A DNA stretch of 62,612 bases from Irineochytrium annulatum (GCA_027600665.1 JADGJL010000037.1:1-62612), one strand, 5' to 3'; positions 1-12,320 are shown, counted from the first letter of the stretch. Numbers and translations are program-made. Notes: generated by a model from the sequence alone, not told the origin.

Positions 1-227
1 AATACCCTCGCCGACCGCCCCCGCGTACGCCGTGGCCCCCCGCCCCGCTGCAGCGGCGCGTGGACTTTATGCTCCAAATCCCCGGCCACGACGTCGGCCG
101 GACCGGCGGCCGCCGCGGCCGCCGTTCCGGCCGACTTCGTCGACGTGGATTTGGAGCATAAAGTCAACGCGACGCTGCAGAGGGGCGGGGGGCAACGGCG
201 TACGCTGGGGCGGTCGGCGAGGGTATT
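1..227. repeat. Near-perfect palindrome, two 113-bp arms
   Basis: Bases 1-113 read almost as the reverse complement of 115-227, with base 114 as the centre and no spacer. I count 10 mismatches in 113 positions, about 91% identity, and no indels. The central part is GC-rich and would make a very stable hairpin. The left arm starts at the window edge, so the repeat may continue upstream. The right arm ends about 55 bp before the likely ATG of the next gene, so the repeat lies in its promoter or 5' UTR. All ten mismatches are transversions. It could be a MITE-like foldback element or a fold-back assembly artefact at a contig end; the arm divergence argues against the latter. Confidence 0.9.
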
Positions 228-282
228 TAGGCGCGAAGATGGCGAGCGGACCGCGAGGGCGGAGACTCGACTTGTTTCTACC

Positions 283-2244
283 ATGCCTCGGAACGGTTTC
301 GAACATCGGAGATCCGGGAGCGTCCCGGCGCAGCCCACTGTAAGTTTCCAATCCTTTTAATAGGTGCCTTGCATACTAAGTTCGTTGATGCATCAGTTCA
401 TCGTAGCCGCAACGGAACTCGACGAGTCCTACACCGAGTACGCGGCGATCCAGCTGAAGCAGAAGAAGGAGGAACTTCGGTTGAAATATCTATCCTTTGC
501 ATCCTCAAACGACGATCTTGACTCTCGGAGGGGCGTGGCCGCGAAGGATAGCGACTACGAAGCGCCTGCGGGCGCCGACAGCTTTGCAAACCCGCCCCGT
601 GTCGAAAGTCTGGGTTTTATCTCACCTATCCGCCGGCGCGCGCCAGCGTTAGTACCGTCGTTGCCCCCTCAACGAAGCGGGAGCGACGTCAACATAATCG
701 TGGAGCCTGCCGCGTATGCGGCCGGGAGGCAACAACTCGAAGTCACCGCGGACTGGGTTGCAAGGACGGTGGAGGAGCTTGACTCCCTACTAGCGGGGAA
801 GCAGAAGACCGGACCTTCCGCCAACCATGACGTTCCGGCCTCGCTGGCAGCGGCTGTGGTGGGAGCAAAGCTGGACGACGGCCCGGAGCTGACGCCGATC
901 ATGAAGGCGGCTCTTGCTGCGAAGGCCATTAGGGACCGGAATCAAAAGAAGGCCGCATCGCTGCCGCGCAACTTCGGAACGCGGATTGGAAGTCTATCAA
1001 ACCCCATCACAAATCAGCCCGCGAGCGGGTCGTCGATCTTCACCCACACCACTCAGGATATTCCGCCAGTGCCGCCAATGCCGCCCATGCGCTCGCCGCC
1101 TGCCACGCCGACTTCTCCGTCAAGCGCCATCATAAAACTCCGTAGACGAAACGGAAGTTTCGGACAGCCTGCGTGGGAGGGGACGGCCGTCACTCTCGAG
1201 GCAGTACCCCGAATTTCGAACTTCCCACGGACTGCTCAGACCATCAGACCTCCCCCCCGAACCCCGTCTCCTCCCTCACCCTTCGTCTACCCGACCCCTG
1301 AAGGTACACAGGCGTACGTCCGGCGACCGATCCCAGAGTCGCTCGTTCACCGCCTCGCGCGCACGGCGGCCCCTGACCAAAGTATCCGGAACCCGGCGAG
1401 GCTGTCGAAACCCCTGCCCCCGGTCCCGCCCGACAACGATCTCGGCGTGGTGACCCGGACTGCTGACCCCCTCCGCCGCTCAATCTCGAACCCGGATCTC
1501 CTGTCCTCCCCAAACTCTCCGCGCCAGACGCTCTCGACTGTCTCCTCCCTCTCGAGCTTCAGGTCCCTGAACACCTTCGGCTCCTCCTCCTCGCTCACAC
1601 TCTCGGCCGACGAGGACGCAATGCCACCTGTTCCAGCCATTCCCGGAACGGGCAGGCGCGGGCGCGGGGTTGCTCCGAGGGAGCTCCAGCTCGGCGGCGA
1701 CCCTTTGACTGTCGATACCACCGAGGCATCCGGCTCCTTAGGACGTAGTGGTCCGCCCCGTCCTCTGAAGTCGGCTCTGCGCCGGCCGCGCGCTCCGACA
1801 GATGAGGAGCTCCGGGTTGTCGAGGAGATCGAGTCCAGGCTCGAGGATATCCGCACTGAAACGCTAGGCAGGTCGTACGTCAAGAATCGGGAGCAGCGGC
1901 GGAGCCTGAGCCTGGACGGGAAGCGGAGGAAGAGCGGCGGCGGTGGTAGCGCGCCGGCCGTCATGAGCATCACGTGCGGTTTAAAGGGTTGGCAGGGGTG
2001 TGGGCTCACGGTTGAAAGGGTGTCCCTGATCACGCCGTGGGGGCTATCGATGGAGGAGATGCTAAGCAGGCTTGTTGGTAGGGTTGAGCTTCTGGGCGGT
2101 AAGGCTGTGAAGCTTGGGGTGGTGAGGAGGCGCGACGATGAGGACTTCGTATTTGTTGGGGACGATGAGGATTGGAGCGTGTGTTTGGACGACTCGATGG
2201 CGAGCGGGAGGGTGGATTTGGAGGTTGAAGTCAGTTTGGATTAA
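283..2244 (+). CDS. Disordered proline/serine-rich protein with C-terminal PB1-like domain
   Basis: Two exons, 283-339 and 397-2244, give 634 residues. The 57-nt intron has GTAAGT, a TACTAAG branch sequence and CAG. The ATG at 283 follows the palindrome; an in-frame ATG at 145 lies inside it and is less likely. Residues about 20-60 (FIVAATELDESYTEYAA...) form a charged helical segment. The middle is low complexity with repeated PPxPP and RSISNPDL-type patches, suggesting SH3/WW or 14-3-3 partners. The last ~80 residues (VKLGVVRRRDDEDFVFVGDD then EDW) resemble a PB1 fold with an acidic OPCA-like motif; this is inference from pattern. I do not recognise an orthologue. Possibly a signalling or polarity scaffold. 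Confidence 0.75.
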
Positions 2245-3459
2245 ACTCGTTGGCTCGCAACGCAGCCGCTTTTTTTTATTATTTTTCATTTTGTCATTTC
2301 TCTTTTTTGCGTGTACCTTTTATTGCATGTAAACTGTATTATCTGTGACATTACCCATTAAATATAATAGTCAATCGCACAATATATTGGGGTTTTCGTG
2401 TTGAATAAAAACTCAACCGTGTGTCAACCGCGAACCTCATCGACGGCATCGGCGAGCACGACCGCTAGCATCAAAATCACTTCAGCGACCTCCTCACGAA
2501 ATCACTCACGCAACGCCAACAACCGCTTGATCGGGTAAGGTTTTTAACGGACGAGCAGGAGCAGCAGCCGGCGGCAATCCAGGCGTTGCCAAGCGAGATC
2601 TCAGTGTAAGGTTGGCATACCAGGCTTGGCGATATTGGTACGAGGCGAGTTCCAACCAGATCATGAACTATCATTGTGGCCCTTGCACGTTTGACGCGAT
2701 GCACCTCCCATAATGTGGAAGGGATGCTGTGACCGAGACGGAGCCGCTTGCGGTGCGCCTTGACTACAACGAGAGCTTGCTTTGTTGCATATTGTTCTCA
2801 TGTTTGTTATATGGAGTTTGGGGCCGATTTTGTGGTGGGGTACCGCAAACAGCTCGACACATTTGCTAGCATCGTGGTCAATAGCGCGGTCGAAATAACT
2901 GTGGTGGTGTGGACATTCATTACGTCTCTGTCGGACTTAACCGGCCTTGGAAGAAAGCCCGAATTCGGTGTATTGCATCCCAAGAGACGTTGCCATCATC
3001 GCGTTGTAGGGAGGGGACTTAATGTTAAATCGAACGGGAAAATGCTTCTTGATCCTCCTCCTGTGATGCCAGTTTTGTTGGTAATTCGCAGGTAAATGAA
3101 AATGACGAAAAGTCGAAGACTGGAGATCGAAGCGTTGTATTCGTAGATTGAACTGTGCTGAAGATGCTCAGTTAACAATCGCGTTGGCTCCTGTGTCTGA
3201 TCGGCACATCGCTTGCCCTTCTTTTGTAGATACCCTAAAAGGACCTGCACTTAACCTTGTTTATTTGGCCGACTTGATAGAGAATACAACGAAGGGGTAA
3301 ATTCATGAGCAGGAGCGCATGAAGGTGAAAAAGCAAGAATTGCGCACACCAAAACGTAAAATAGTGCATGTAGACAATAAACCAGCTTATTGTATGCGAG
3401 GGGACAAATGATACAAAAATGTGAAATTAAAGTGTTCGAGTACAATCAGCTAACTAAAC
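2245..3459. other. Intergenic region, no supported gene
   Basis: This 1.2-kb stretch separates the convergent 3' ends of the PB1-like gene and the first chitin synthase. It begins with T-rich sequence typical of a 3' end and an AT-rich patch near 2330-2400. A 115-codon open frame at 2748-3095 has no recognisable motif or splice partner. I see no RNA gene. Confidence 0.5.
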
Positions 3460-6400
3460 TCAAGCGGAAGCTCGCTGGATATTCTTGCTAATAGAGGCGA
3501 CTGGATTCCTCTTACCCGCATCTGATAAAAGAACAAAATGTTAGCACAGCGAACATACCGACCTTAGCGAAAACACCAACCTGCGAGCCCCTCACCCCAC
3601 CACTGGAACAAATAGATCGTTGACGCAAGGAACCGGATGGCCGATAGGCAAGCGACGGACCAGAACAAGAATGTCTAGCAGGGATGCGAGCGATAAGGAC
3701 TAACCCAAAAAAAAAAAATAAAGAAAAACAACAACACCGAACTTACCAAGTATGGGTTAACGGACTGATGGCTCGTCGTGACTGGGAAGATCGCCTTGAC
3801 GACGGCCGGCGAGGTGAACACGTACACGAGGATACCGTTCGTGAGCAGCCAGAGCATGAGGGTGTTTGTCCTGAACTGCTTGAAAAAGTCGTCCTCCTCC
3901 GTCTTGAGGTCCGTCTTTTGATCCTCCCTCCTGTCCCGGAGCCCGGCCTTCTGCTTCATGAGTTCCTTCGATAGGCCCTCCCACTCGGCGTCGACGTCGG
4001 CCTCGTCCGAGGGAACCTCCACCACGGCGACCTTCGTGCCGTCCTTGTTCGTCTTGGTCGTCACTCCGTTCAGGTCGCCGGCCGAGTCGATGCCCTTCGT
4101 GCCCCAGGAGACGTCGTGGAGGTTGCAGACTTGATAACGATGAAAAAAAAGATTAAAATCATGACCAATCGAAAAACGACGGCAGGGTGTGAAAAAACAT
4201 CAAAGAACTCACAAGAGTAGACCATTAGGATGTTGATAAACGACGGCAGCATGAACAGGTACTGGATCATGCACGTGAACACGTGCCACGGCTCCAGGTG
4301 CATGACGCTTGAGATCAGGTACAACCCGTACGTCGCCAGCGTGGAGATGACCATGTCCCTGAACGTCTGCGTGTTCTTGACGTATTCAAAAAAGCCCTTT
4401 ACGGAATTGTCGGCCGCGTTGTTGTACTCCTGGATTGAGAGTTTGATCGTCCAGACGCCCATGAACAGCATCATAAACATGAGCAGGCCGAATAGGATCG
4501 CGATGGAGGTGTAGAGGATCTTAGAGCCCTCCGGTCTATTGCCTATTTTTCAAGTGAAAAAATTATTTTAGCCACACAACCATCGTCGATAGCGACTAGA
4601 AATTTAACGAAAAAAAAAAAAAAAGTACCAAGCGAGGCGATGAACATCGTTACGACGGCGAAGAGGTACGTCGTCTTTAGGACATCGAAGACCTGAGCGC
4701 CGTGCGGGAAGAAGGGGTCGCCGCTCTGGGTGTCAAGGGTCGCGAGCCCGCACTCGAACCCGTTCGCGTTAGACGAGACGTTGAAGAGGAAGTAAAAGGC
4801 GAGGAAGAAGTTCCCCAGGTTAAACCAACTAAAATCAATCGAAGTTAGACTTGTGGGGGAGAGGAGTAACAAGTGGCCCTCCCCTTACCTGAATAACAAG
4901 TTGATCCCGTTGTAGATGAACTCCATGAGCAGGAGCCACTTCATGCCTCCCGTGTGGCCTGACCGGAAGATCCGCTGCCAGTTCAAGGTCGCGTGGACGG
5001 AGGCGAAGAATGAGCCGTTGAGCCACCGACGCCTCTGCTTGATCAGGTCGTGGAGCGTGTCCGGCACGTCCGTCTCGGCCCTGGCGCTCTTGACGTATTT
5101 AAGGATGTTCTGAGAGTCCGCCTTGACGACCAGCTCGAAGCACAGGATACGGTCCTCAGCCAGGTACATGTTCGCCTCCTTGACGTCCTTCCCGTGTGGG
5201 TTCTCGCCCTTGAAGTAGCACTTGAGTGGTTCGCCCTGGAGGGCCGTGAACCGGTACGCCGAGAACGCGCCGGGCAGCACGCTGATGTAGCCGAAAGATG
5301 ACTCGAGGGGCTTGTCGAGGATGTTGGACATCTTGTACTCGAAGTTCTGGACCGCGACGATCGGGTTCAGCAGGTTCTTCCACATCGGACCGAGCTCCGC
5401 GGCGATCTCGCCGCAAGCGCCGGCGACGTTTGGATTCCTCTCAAAAGCGCGGTAGAGGTGATAGAAGGACTCCTTCGTCGGCTTCGTCCCCACGTCGATG
5501 AGGATGCAGACGTCAGGGACCATCTGGTTGCAGACGGCGTTGAAGAACCATCGGTGCGAGTTGATCTTCTTGGCGTTCTTCTCCTTAAGGAGGAAGACGG
5601 TCTGGCACGGCACGAGCGTTAGGCCGTCCTTGGCCTCGTCACCCGGCCGGCGGATCGAGAGGTCGCGACGGACAGTGATCTGGTTTGTAAACTCAAAGAT
5701 GTGCGCCTTGACGTCCTGGCCATTGACGGAGGCCTTGGCGAGCCCGTCAGCGTAGCAGCCCATCACGCCGAGCACGTTGAGGGTCAGGGGGTTGACCTTA
5801 GCGCGTCCGTCGGAGACGATGCAGACAAGGATGTCCTTCCACCCGTCCTTGTCCCAGCCGGCGCATCGGCCGGAGCAAAGATAGGCAATGTTCTTCATAA
5901 TGGCGGTGTAGGACTTGCCAAACAAAACGTCGTCTTCATTGTACCTACAAAAATGTCAACAGAATGTCCCCGTCATGTATATAAGGAAGGTCTCTTACAT
6001 GGTCACGACGACCGCCAGCCTTATTCTGCGACCCATCTCCTTTGCTCGGAGCTGGTATTTCTCGGGGTATTCGTTGGCGTCGCATGTCACGGCGGTGTAT
6101 CGGAGATGAGTGAATTCGGCATCCCTGGTGTAAGGAACGTCCTTAAGGAGACTTTTCGCGACCGGCACGTCCTTTGATAGCGAGGTTACTTAGCTTCATC
6201 TTTAAATCAAAAGAAAGAGATGTAACGTACGAGGATGAAGTTGCCGGCAGCCGTAAGCTCAATCTCCTTTTGCACCATTTTGGTCGGCTGCGTCCTCCGC
6301 AGTGTCGTGGTGCCCCTATGCATCTTGGCTTGCTTCTGCTGGTGGTTCTGGTTGTAGCCGTACGGATCGTTGACGGTGGAAGACGAGGAGGCGTACTGCG

Positions 6401-6796
6401 ATGACGGCGCGAACGAGCCGCCGGCGTTCCCGCTCGGCCGGATCTGCTGCGGGTTCTGATACTGGTACACCGGTTGTTGCTGATGTTGGCCGCCTCCATA
6501 GTGCTGTTGGCCTGTTTGCATTGCCGCATGACGGTCAGATCGCATGCTCACGCGAACCGCTGCTCCATTTCCACATCCGCCTCCAGCGGGACAACCCGAT
6601 GGTCCCACGCGACGAAGATGATCAATTTACCTTGCGGGACGTACGGTTGAGACGCTGCGAACCCCGGGGCGGGTCCAGGAGGCGGGCCAGGGAACTGCTG
6701 ACCCTGGCCGGCCTGGTAAGGCTGGTAGGGCACTCCGTACTGCTGGCGCTGCTGGTTGGAGTCGCCGGCACCGTTGACGGGCGAGTAGCCGGACAT
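3460..6796 (-). CDS. Chitin synthase, division 1 (copy A)
   Basis: Nine exons (6796-6631, 6511-6231, 6171-5999, 5944-4889, 4828-4629, 4542-4213, 4129-3747, 3674-3581, 3521-3460) total 2745 nt, 914 residues. It polymerises UDP-GlcNAc into chitin at the plasma membrane or chitosomes. The N-terminus is a Q/P/G-rich tail. Next comes the chitin synthase N-terminal module ([22 protein letters not shown]) and the GT2 core with [27 protein letters not shown], the catalytic [11 protein letters not shown] and the processivity motif KQRRRWLNGSFFA. About six C-terminal membrane helices follow. The start chosen is the ATG of MSGYSPVNG; an upstream in-frame ATG at 6943 exists. Copy B at 16885 is its inverted paralogue, with a similar core and several shared intron positions but a diverged tail. 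Class I-III subtype not resolved. Confidence 0.93.
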
Positions 6797-7617
6797 GACG
6801 GAGGATGAGCGTGAGGGTGGTGGGGGATACGGTCCGGGCTTAGGCGACGGTTTTATGTTCGTGCGGCGGTGTCGTATCACACCCCCGCGCAAATCGAAAG
6901 GAAGTTGGAAATGGGGCGAGGAGCTTCCACACAACTCGCCCAACCGGCGTCCTTCACAGGAAGTGAGGCGCGGACTCGGTAATTGAGTTGAGTTCCTGTC
7001 TTATTCACAAGCAGATCTTCAGCAGCCATCTTTCATGCCCACCAGTTAGGTTGCTGCCATTTAGCCCAGATCTTCAGTCATTGTGCAAAGTGCTTGTTCC
7101 TCTTGTTGCGACTTTCCTACTGACAACGGCGGCGTCACGATGGTGGAGAAGCTTCTAAGGTCCTTCTCCATCAAAGTACCTTCAATAGCAATATCATGGT
7201 CCCCGCGTCATGTATCCCAACCAGAAAAGAAATGGAGGTTCAAATGCCAGAGAACTGAGCACATGAACTTATTTTCTATGAACCCCGGTAGGAGGTGATG
7301 CGGGTTGGGAACAACGGATCATTTGGGCTATTTTCGCGACTTTGAGTCAGTTGGATCTCGCGGAGTCGCCGCAGGAAAGGCATTGCACCCTGCAAGGGAG
7401 ACGCGACCATATCAGGCGTGCGCGCGAAATCGGTTGAGTCGCACTGGTGAACGTGACGGTGAGGGTGAGGTTGATGAATCGAGGAAACTCGGCCCAATCT
7501 TTTCGCCTCCAAAGCGGGGTGGCATCACCGAAAGCGTCAGCTGGCATCCCGTCCAACATCATTCTGGTAGCCCATCGCGAAGATGCACTGCCACTGACGT
7601 TCTCCCCCAACCTGATC

Positions 7618-7660
7618 CTAACCCCTACGTCGACAGGTTCCTAACCCCTACGTCGACAGG
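7618..7660. repeat. Two-copy 23-bp tandem repeat
   Basis: A 20-bp unit beginning CTAACCCCTACGTCGACAGG at 7618 recurs unchanged at 7641 with a 3-bp spacer. It lies in intergenic DNA upstream of tyrosinase A. It contains a SalI-like palindrome GTCGAC but no assignable function. Confidence 0.8.
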
Positions 7661-7902
7661 GACAACCACGGAAGGTAAAAGCAGGACCGGCCCCGCCACC
7701 GCCGACGCCAAGGACGCGGCACTCGCAGCCTGTGCCACGCATGCGCCCTCCAGCGAGCCCTAGCCCAGGCCATGGCGCCCGCTCCTTCATTCTGCGGGGA
7801 GGGTTTACGTTGATAGAATCGAAGCCTCAAACTGGAAACTGGTGTAAACATGCACGTCCAAAAAACTTGCTAGTGAGCTGTCGCACCGAACCTTGTTTTT
7901 CA

Positions 7903-7978
7903 AAAAATTCTACGCGTTTGCGGGCGGTCCGACGTATACAAACTGCAGCTGAGCGTGGAAAAGCCCCGTTCCCCTAAC
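7903..7978 (+). promoter_or_regulatory. Upstream element shared by both tyrosinase genes (copy A)
   Basis: Two blocks recur, in the same order relative to the gene, upstream of tyrosinase B. The first is about 27 bp around TTCTACGCGTTTGCGG followed by CGGTCCGA (7905-7933). The second is about 24 bp around GTGGAAAAGCCC and GTTCCCCTAA (7955-7978). They lie roughly 240-310 bp before the ATG. Surrounding sequence is much less similar, so they are candidates for regulator binding sites or remnants of the duplicated promoter. Confidence 0.55.
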
Positions 7979-8144
7979 AAAAAGCCTTCGAATGCGAGAA
8001 GGAAATGAAGGAGGCGGCGAAGAGCAAAGGAAATTTTTGGTTATCCTCAACAAAATACTCGCTACAGCTCCGCGTTGCAGTGCTCCGCGCCCAGACTAGC
8101 CGTGGCGTCCTTTCGCATGACGTCCTGTAATGGCGCGTCGAGAC

Positions 8145-8150
8145 TATAAA
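8145..8150 (+). promoter_or_regulatory. TATA box of tyrosinase A
   Basis: TATAAA lies 66 bp before the ATG of tyrosinase A. A TATAAA occurs at the equivalent place (14649-14644, minus strand) before tyrosinase B. The conserved position in both copies supports it. Confidence 0.65.
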
Positions 8151-8215
8151 GGACGACATGGGCCGCCCCTCTCTCACCCCCACCATCATTCGATCTCGAC
8201 CTCCTCATCCCTACG

Positions 8216-10478
8216 ATGTCCTCCGCCTCCGCTTGGACCGGTGCCCAGAGCACGGCGCTCGCTCAATATCAGGACAACGCGTCCCGTTCGTGCTGGGACG
8301 CGCAGACGCTCGCTGCAGGTGCCCAGCTCGCTCTGCGGCCCTGTACCTCCGTCGCCCAGACGCAGGTCTTCACCTCCATGAACTTCGGCGCCTTCACGGT
8401 CCTCAGCATCGGCAACGGCCTCTGCGTCGCGATGGACGGAAAGAAGTTGGCCACTGTGAGTAAAATTCACGCCTTTGTGTTGTCGAAAGAATCCTCGCTA
8501 ACTCCTCCCTCAACAGCTCGCGCCTTGCCAGAATGGAGCCGCCGAGCAGAAGCTTACTACGCAGCTCGCCACTTTTACGGCCCTCAAAGTTAGCACGGCC
8601 CCGATTCGCGTCGACGCCACCATCACGACCATGACCATCGGCGGCAAGTGCATCGACGGCTCCAACCCCAGCAAGGTCGTCGGCGCCGTCTGCAACAACG
8701 GCCCCGCGCAGCAGTGGTACTCCTTCTGGGGCCAGATCCGCAATGTGCAGAACGGCCTCTGCCTTGATGCTCCTAACGCACAGCCCGACGACGGAAGCGT
8801 CCAGGCAGTCTCGGTAAGTGCATTTTTGCTCTTGGTTTTGATAGCTCATTGAAAATAACACCGCGCTATTTTATCCAGCTCTCCGACTGCTCCGCCTACC
8901 CGACGATCGACACGCAGCTGTGGATGACCTCCGGCACCGTTCTGCACAACCTCGTCTCCTACAACTGCATGCGCCTTGACGCGAGCAGCAACATCGTCCT
9001 TGGCACCGGCGCTTGCGGCGCGTCCGACTCCCTCCGCGCCCAGCCTGGAAACATCGACGGCATGCAGTCTTTCATTGTCGACCTCGGCAACGCCCCCTGC
9101 ACCTCGCCAAAGCTCCGCAAGGATTTCCGCGACCTTACGGCGACGGAGCAACAGACCTTCTTCTCGGCGATGAACACCCTCCGCCAAACTCCGTCCCTTA
9201 TGGGTAGGGCCAACTTCTACCACGACTTTGTCTCTCTCCACGGCATGGGTAAGTTCATATGGTGAACGCACTTTATTAGGCCGGTGCAAATCGCTAATAC
9301 ACACCTCATCAAAAGGTGCCGGATGGTTCCACGGCTCACCGCTCTTCTTGCCCTGGCACCGGTACTTCCTTGCCATCCTTGAGGCCGCTCTCGCTAAGGC
9401 CGCGAACGACCCGACGCTCGCCCTGCCCTACTGGGGCTGGGGTGCCGACAACACCAACTGGTACCAGCCCTCGGTCGGTATCCTCACCGCCGACCGCTTC
9501 GGTACCTCCGGCGAGGGCCACCCCAACCACTGCGTCACCGACGGCTTCATGAAGGGCCAGTGGACGCCCACCGACAACTCCTGCCTCGTCCGCGACTTCA
9601 CCTCGAGCACGGGGGGTGCCGTCAAGATGTTCTCGGAGGCCTACATGCTCGCGGCCTTCTCGGTCAACCCTAACGGCGGTAGCAAGTACACCAACTACGA
9701 CACCTTCAGGCAGATGGTCGAATTCGGGCCCCACAACAACTTCCACATGGCCATAGCCGGCAACGACGGCAACAGCGAGATGGGCATCCCGGCCGTCTCG
9801 ACCAACGACCCGATCTTCTGGATGCACCACAACAACGTCGACCGCTACTGGCACTACTTCCAGCGCGCCAACCCCAAGCTCGCTCTGACCTACGACGGCA
9901 CCATGAGCTCCCCGCCGGACTCGTCCTCCCCGGCCACCGCCGTCAGGCAGTCCGACCTCCTCACCGGCTTCAACGTCCCCGTCTCGGCCGGCATGGGAGC
10001 GGCCGGCAACGGCGCCATGTGCTACAACTACCAGGCCTACAGCAAGTCCGCCGCCAGTGTCCGCGTGGCCGAGTCCAAGCTCGGCAGGCGCTCCCGCTAC
10101 TCGACCCGGGACGAGGGATCCGTCCTCGACAACCTCCACCCGGAGGTCGCGGCCCACGTCGAGAAGATGGACGACGTCCTCGGCGCCGGTGACAGCGACG
10201 TGTCCGCCGTCGACGCGCCCGCCCCGTCGCGTGACGCCTTCACGCCGCTCAGCGACGCCTTCCTGGCCCGGATGGCGCCCTCCATGAACCGTGGGATGAA
10301 CGTCACGGCCATCAGGGAGATGGAAGCGAACTCCCAGGCCTTCCTGGACTCGCTGCATGAGAAGGTCGACGATGCGCTCAAGACTCACTACGGCGTCGAG
10401 GACCCGAGCATGGCGACGTTCGAGCAGGCCGCCGTTGCTGTTAAGGTCGCCATCGCCTCGCTTGCCGTTGGCCTGTGA
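8216..10478 (+). CDS. Tyrosinase with N-terminal beta-trefoil lectin-like domain (copy A)
   Basis: Exons 8216-8455, 8517-8813, 8879-9248 and 9316-10478 encode 689 residues. Type-3 copper phenol oxidase: oxidises mono- and diphenols to quinones, feeding melanin or cross-linking. Residues ~1-230 contain beta-trefoil-like repeats (RSCWDAQ, LALRPC, KCIDGSN, QQWYSFWGQIRNVQNGLCLD), as in R-type carbohydrate-binding modules. The copper-A site is FVSLHGMG...WFHGSPLFLPWHRYF with three histidines; copper-B is HNNFHMAIAG...DPIFWMHHNNVDRYW. The C-terminal ~170 residues may be a lid or propeptide. No signal peptide is visible at the ATG, so the protein is cytosolic or exported unconventionally. It converges on copy B, and both are flanked by chitin synthase genes. 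Confidence 0.93.
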
Positions 10479-12320
10479 TCCGCTTTTTCCCTTTCTTTAT
10501 CTTTTCTTTCTTCCTTTTTCTTTTCCGCTGTTTTCTTTCCCATTTCCGCCCCACCCTTTTTTCTCTCCTTTTCTTTTCTCTCCATTCAGTTTTGCATGCA
10601 GGAGCTCTGAGATTTCAGCGGCCTCCATTTACACGGCATTTTAATGAGCATTGCAATATTTAATTAGTTAATGGAGCATTCTTTGCATCGGTCTTCACCC
10701 CTTAGAGCACTTTAACGAGAGAGCAATGCAATAATAAAATTATCACATTTAATCTGAACTTCCCAATTTTATTCAACAATCCAATGAAAGGCTGAAAATG
10801 ATGAGAAAACGGGCAACAACAGCCTGTCAAGTGAGAGCAGTTGCATAGTTACAGTAGAAAAAAAACATATTTGCGGAAATACATCAAGCAAATCTTAAGC
10901 GACTCCTTTGCAGCCATAATCGCGTTGTGTCATCGACCCCGCCCCTAACTACTCTCCGCCGTTAGTCTCAGGCACCAACACTAAAAACCACATTCGTGCT
11001 GTGTGCTCCCGATGACTTGCTCCGTCGTCACTAGTGTCTCAACGCCGCGCTCGAAGACCATGCGAATTCAAGATAGAGTCGCGGTGGCCTGAAAACGGCG
11101 TTTAACCATCTGCTGCGGCTTATGAAGCTTAAAGCGAGCAAGAGGCAGGGACGGGAGACGGAAAGGTCGGTAAACAGGGTGAAATGGGAGGCTAGGCGAG
11201 GTTGAAGGAATCGACGAGGCCGCGATTCCAGTCGCCGCGCAGGTTGCATCCGTCGGAAGCGATGCTCGCTGTGACCTGTTGACGCACGCTTCAACACATC
11301 AACGAGTTATCGGTGGACAGCCCCCCCGCCCCTCTCTCTGCTTCCGGGCCGCCGCCGTCAGCGCTCTCTACGGAAACTCTGATAATGCCGGGCACGTACT
11401 TGATCCGCTTTCCCTCCTTACACCGTTTCTGCCCCTTCTCCGTTCCGCTGTGTTCCATGACAACATTCTTTATTCCCTTTTTATCTCGCAACGCCCGCCG
11501 TCGATTTGAACCATTATTGAAGCGGTGTTCGAAAGCGCTGCTCACGTGGGAGACTGCCTCCCTATCTTTACTGCCTCCCCATCTGAACCATTATCGACGC
11601 CTCGGCAGGTGGCCCCGTCTCTGCCGGGATCAAAGGAGAAGCGGACGATGTGACAAGGAACTCAGGCCTTCCGCCCTTCGTTGTAGCTGGCGCCAGAGAT
11701 GTGAACGGAGTTTTAATTGTTAGGCGGCGTCAGATCTACCACAACGTCCCGGATTTTTAGAAAGACCCGTTGACAATCGCCCTTTCGTTCGCTCGGGTCA
11801 TCCCAACGATTACTTTGATTGAATTGAGGGGTTCAAGTGCATTTTCTACCGCAACTCGATGAGGCAGAGGCGAATTGGGATGATTCCTGTGAAGGATACG
11901 CGAGTGGCTGAGCTTGTTCATGATGCGGTCGCTAAACGTGGAATGTTGGGCACTGTGATGTTGCGAAAAAATCTGGTCTCATACCCACCGACTAGGCAAG
12001 TACACAGACTCGCCAAGTCGATGCAACACGAAAGGGCAAACCAGATAAGACAACATAGTGGGACGCAAAAAGACTTTCTAGTAAAAATCCTTGATCGTAT
12101 TGCAGATTGATTGGGATGGTGTTAAGATAATGCCAAGGCATAGGGGATGTTATTCGATCAATAAATACTGTAGTGGCATTGATTTGCTTGCTTATTAATG
12201 GAGGCCGCTAAATCTCAGAGCTCCTGCATGCAAACAAAAAAGAGAAAAGACAGAGAAAGGAAGTAGGAAAAAGGAAAAGAAACGGAAACGAAAAGAAAGG
12301 GAACAGCGACGCCGCGAGGA
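10479..12320. other. Spacer between convergent tyrosinases; mirrored 3' UTR remnants
   Basis: The spacer carries no supported gene. Frames such as 11313-11723 and 11859-12110 lack motifs. Just after each stop, a block of about 35 bp around GCAGGAGCTCTGAGATTT is present in inverted orientation (10594-10629 plus, 12231-12198 minus), with pyrimidine-rich sequence between stop and block in both. So the duplication includes the 3' UTRs. The inner ~1.5 kb shows no mirror symmetry that I can see. Confidence 0.7.

Larger units (their letters stand above)
6797..8215. promoter_or_regulatory. Divergent promoter region between chitin synthase A and tyrosinase A
   Basis: The two genes read away from each other across 1.4 kb. 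Several open frames of 60-150 codons (for example 7305-7763) show no domain or splice support and I treat them as noise. The tyrosinase side holds a TATAAA at 8145-8150, about 66 bp before the ATG, and an upstream block (7903-7978) also found at the other tyrosinase gene. Confidence 0.6.

Noticed and set aside
2748..3095. 115-codon plus-strand open frame
   Set aside because: No motif, no homology to anything I know, no splice partners, lies between convergent 3' ends.
7618..7660. Telomere-like CCTAACCCC sequence
   Set aside because: Only two copies of a 23-bp unit with a GTCGAC core, not a telomeric array.
7305..7763. 152-codon frame upstream of tyrosinase A
   Set aside because: Low-information composition, overlaps an equally long antisense frame, no homologous frame upstream of tyrosinase B.
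9336..10388. 350-codon antisense frame inside tyrosinase A (and 357 codons in copy B at 12411-13484)
   Set aside because: Exact shadow of a GC-rich coding exon; present in both copies because the sense gene is conserved; composition Val/Gly/Arg typical of antisense frames.
11313..12110. Frames in the tyrosinase spacer
   Set aside because: No domain, no symmetry between the two halves, probably chance.
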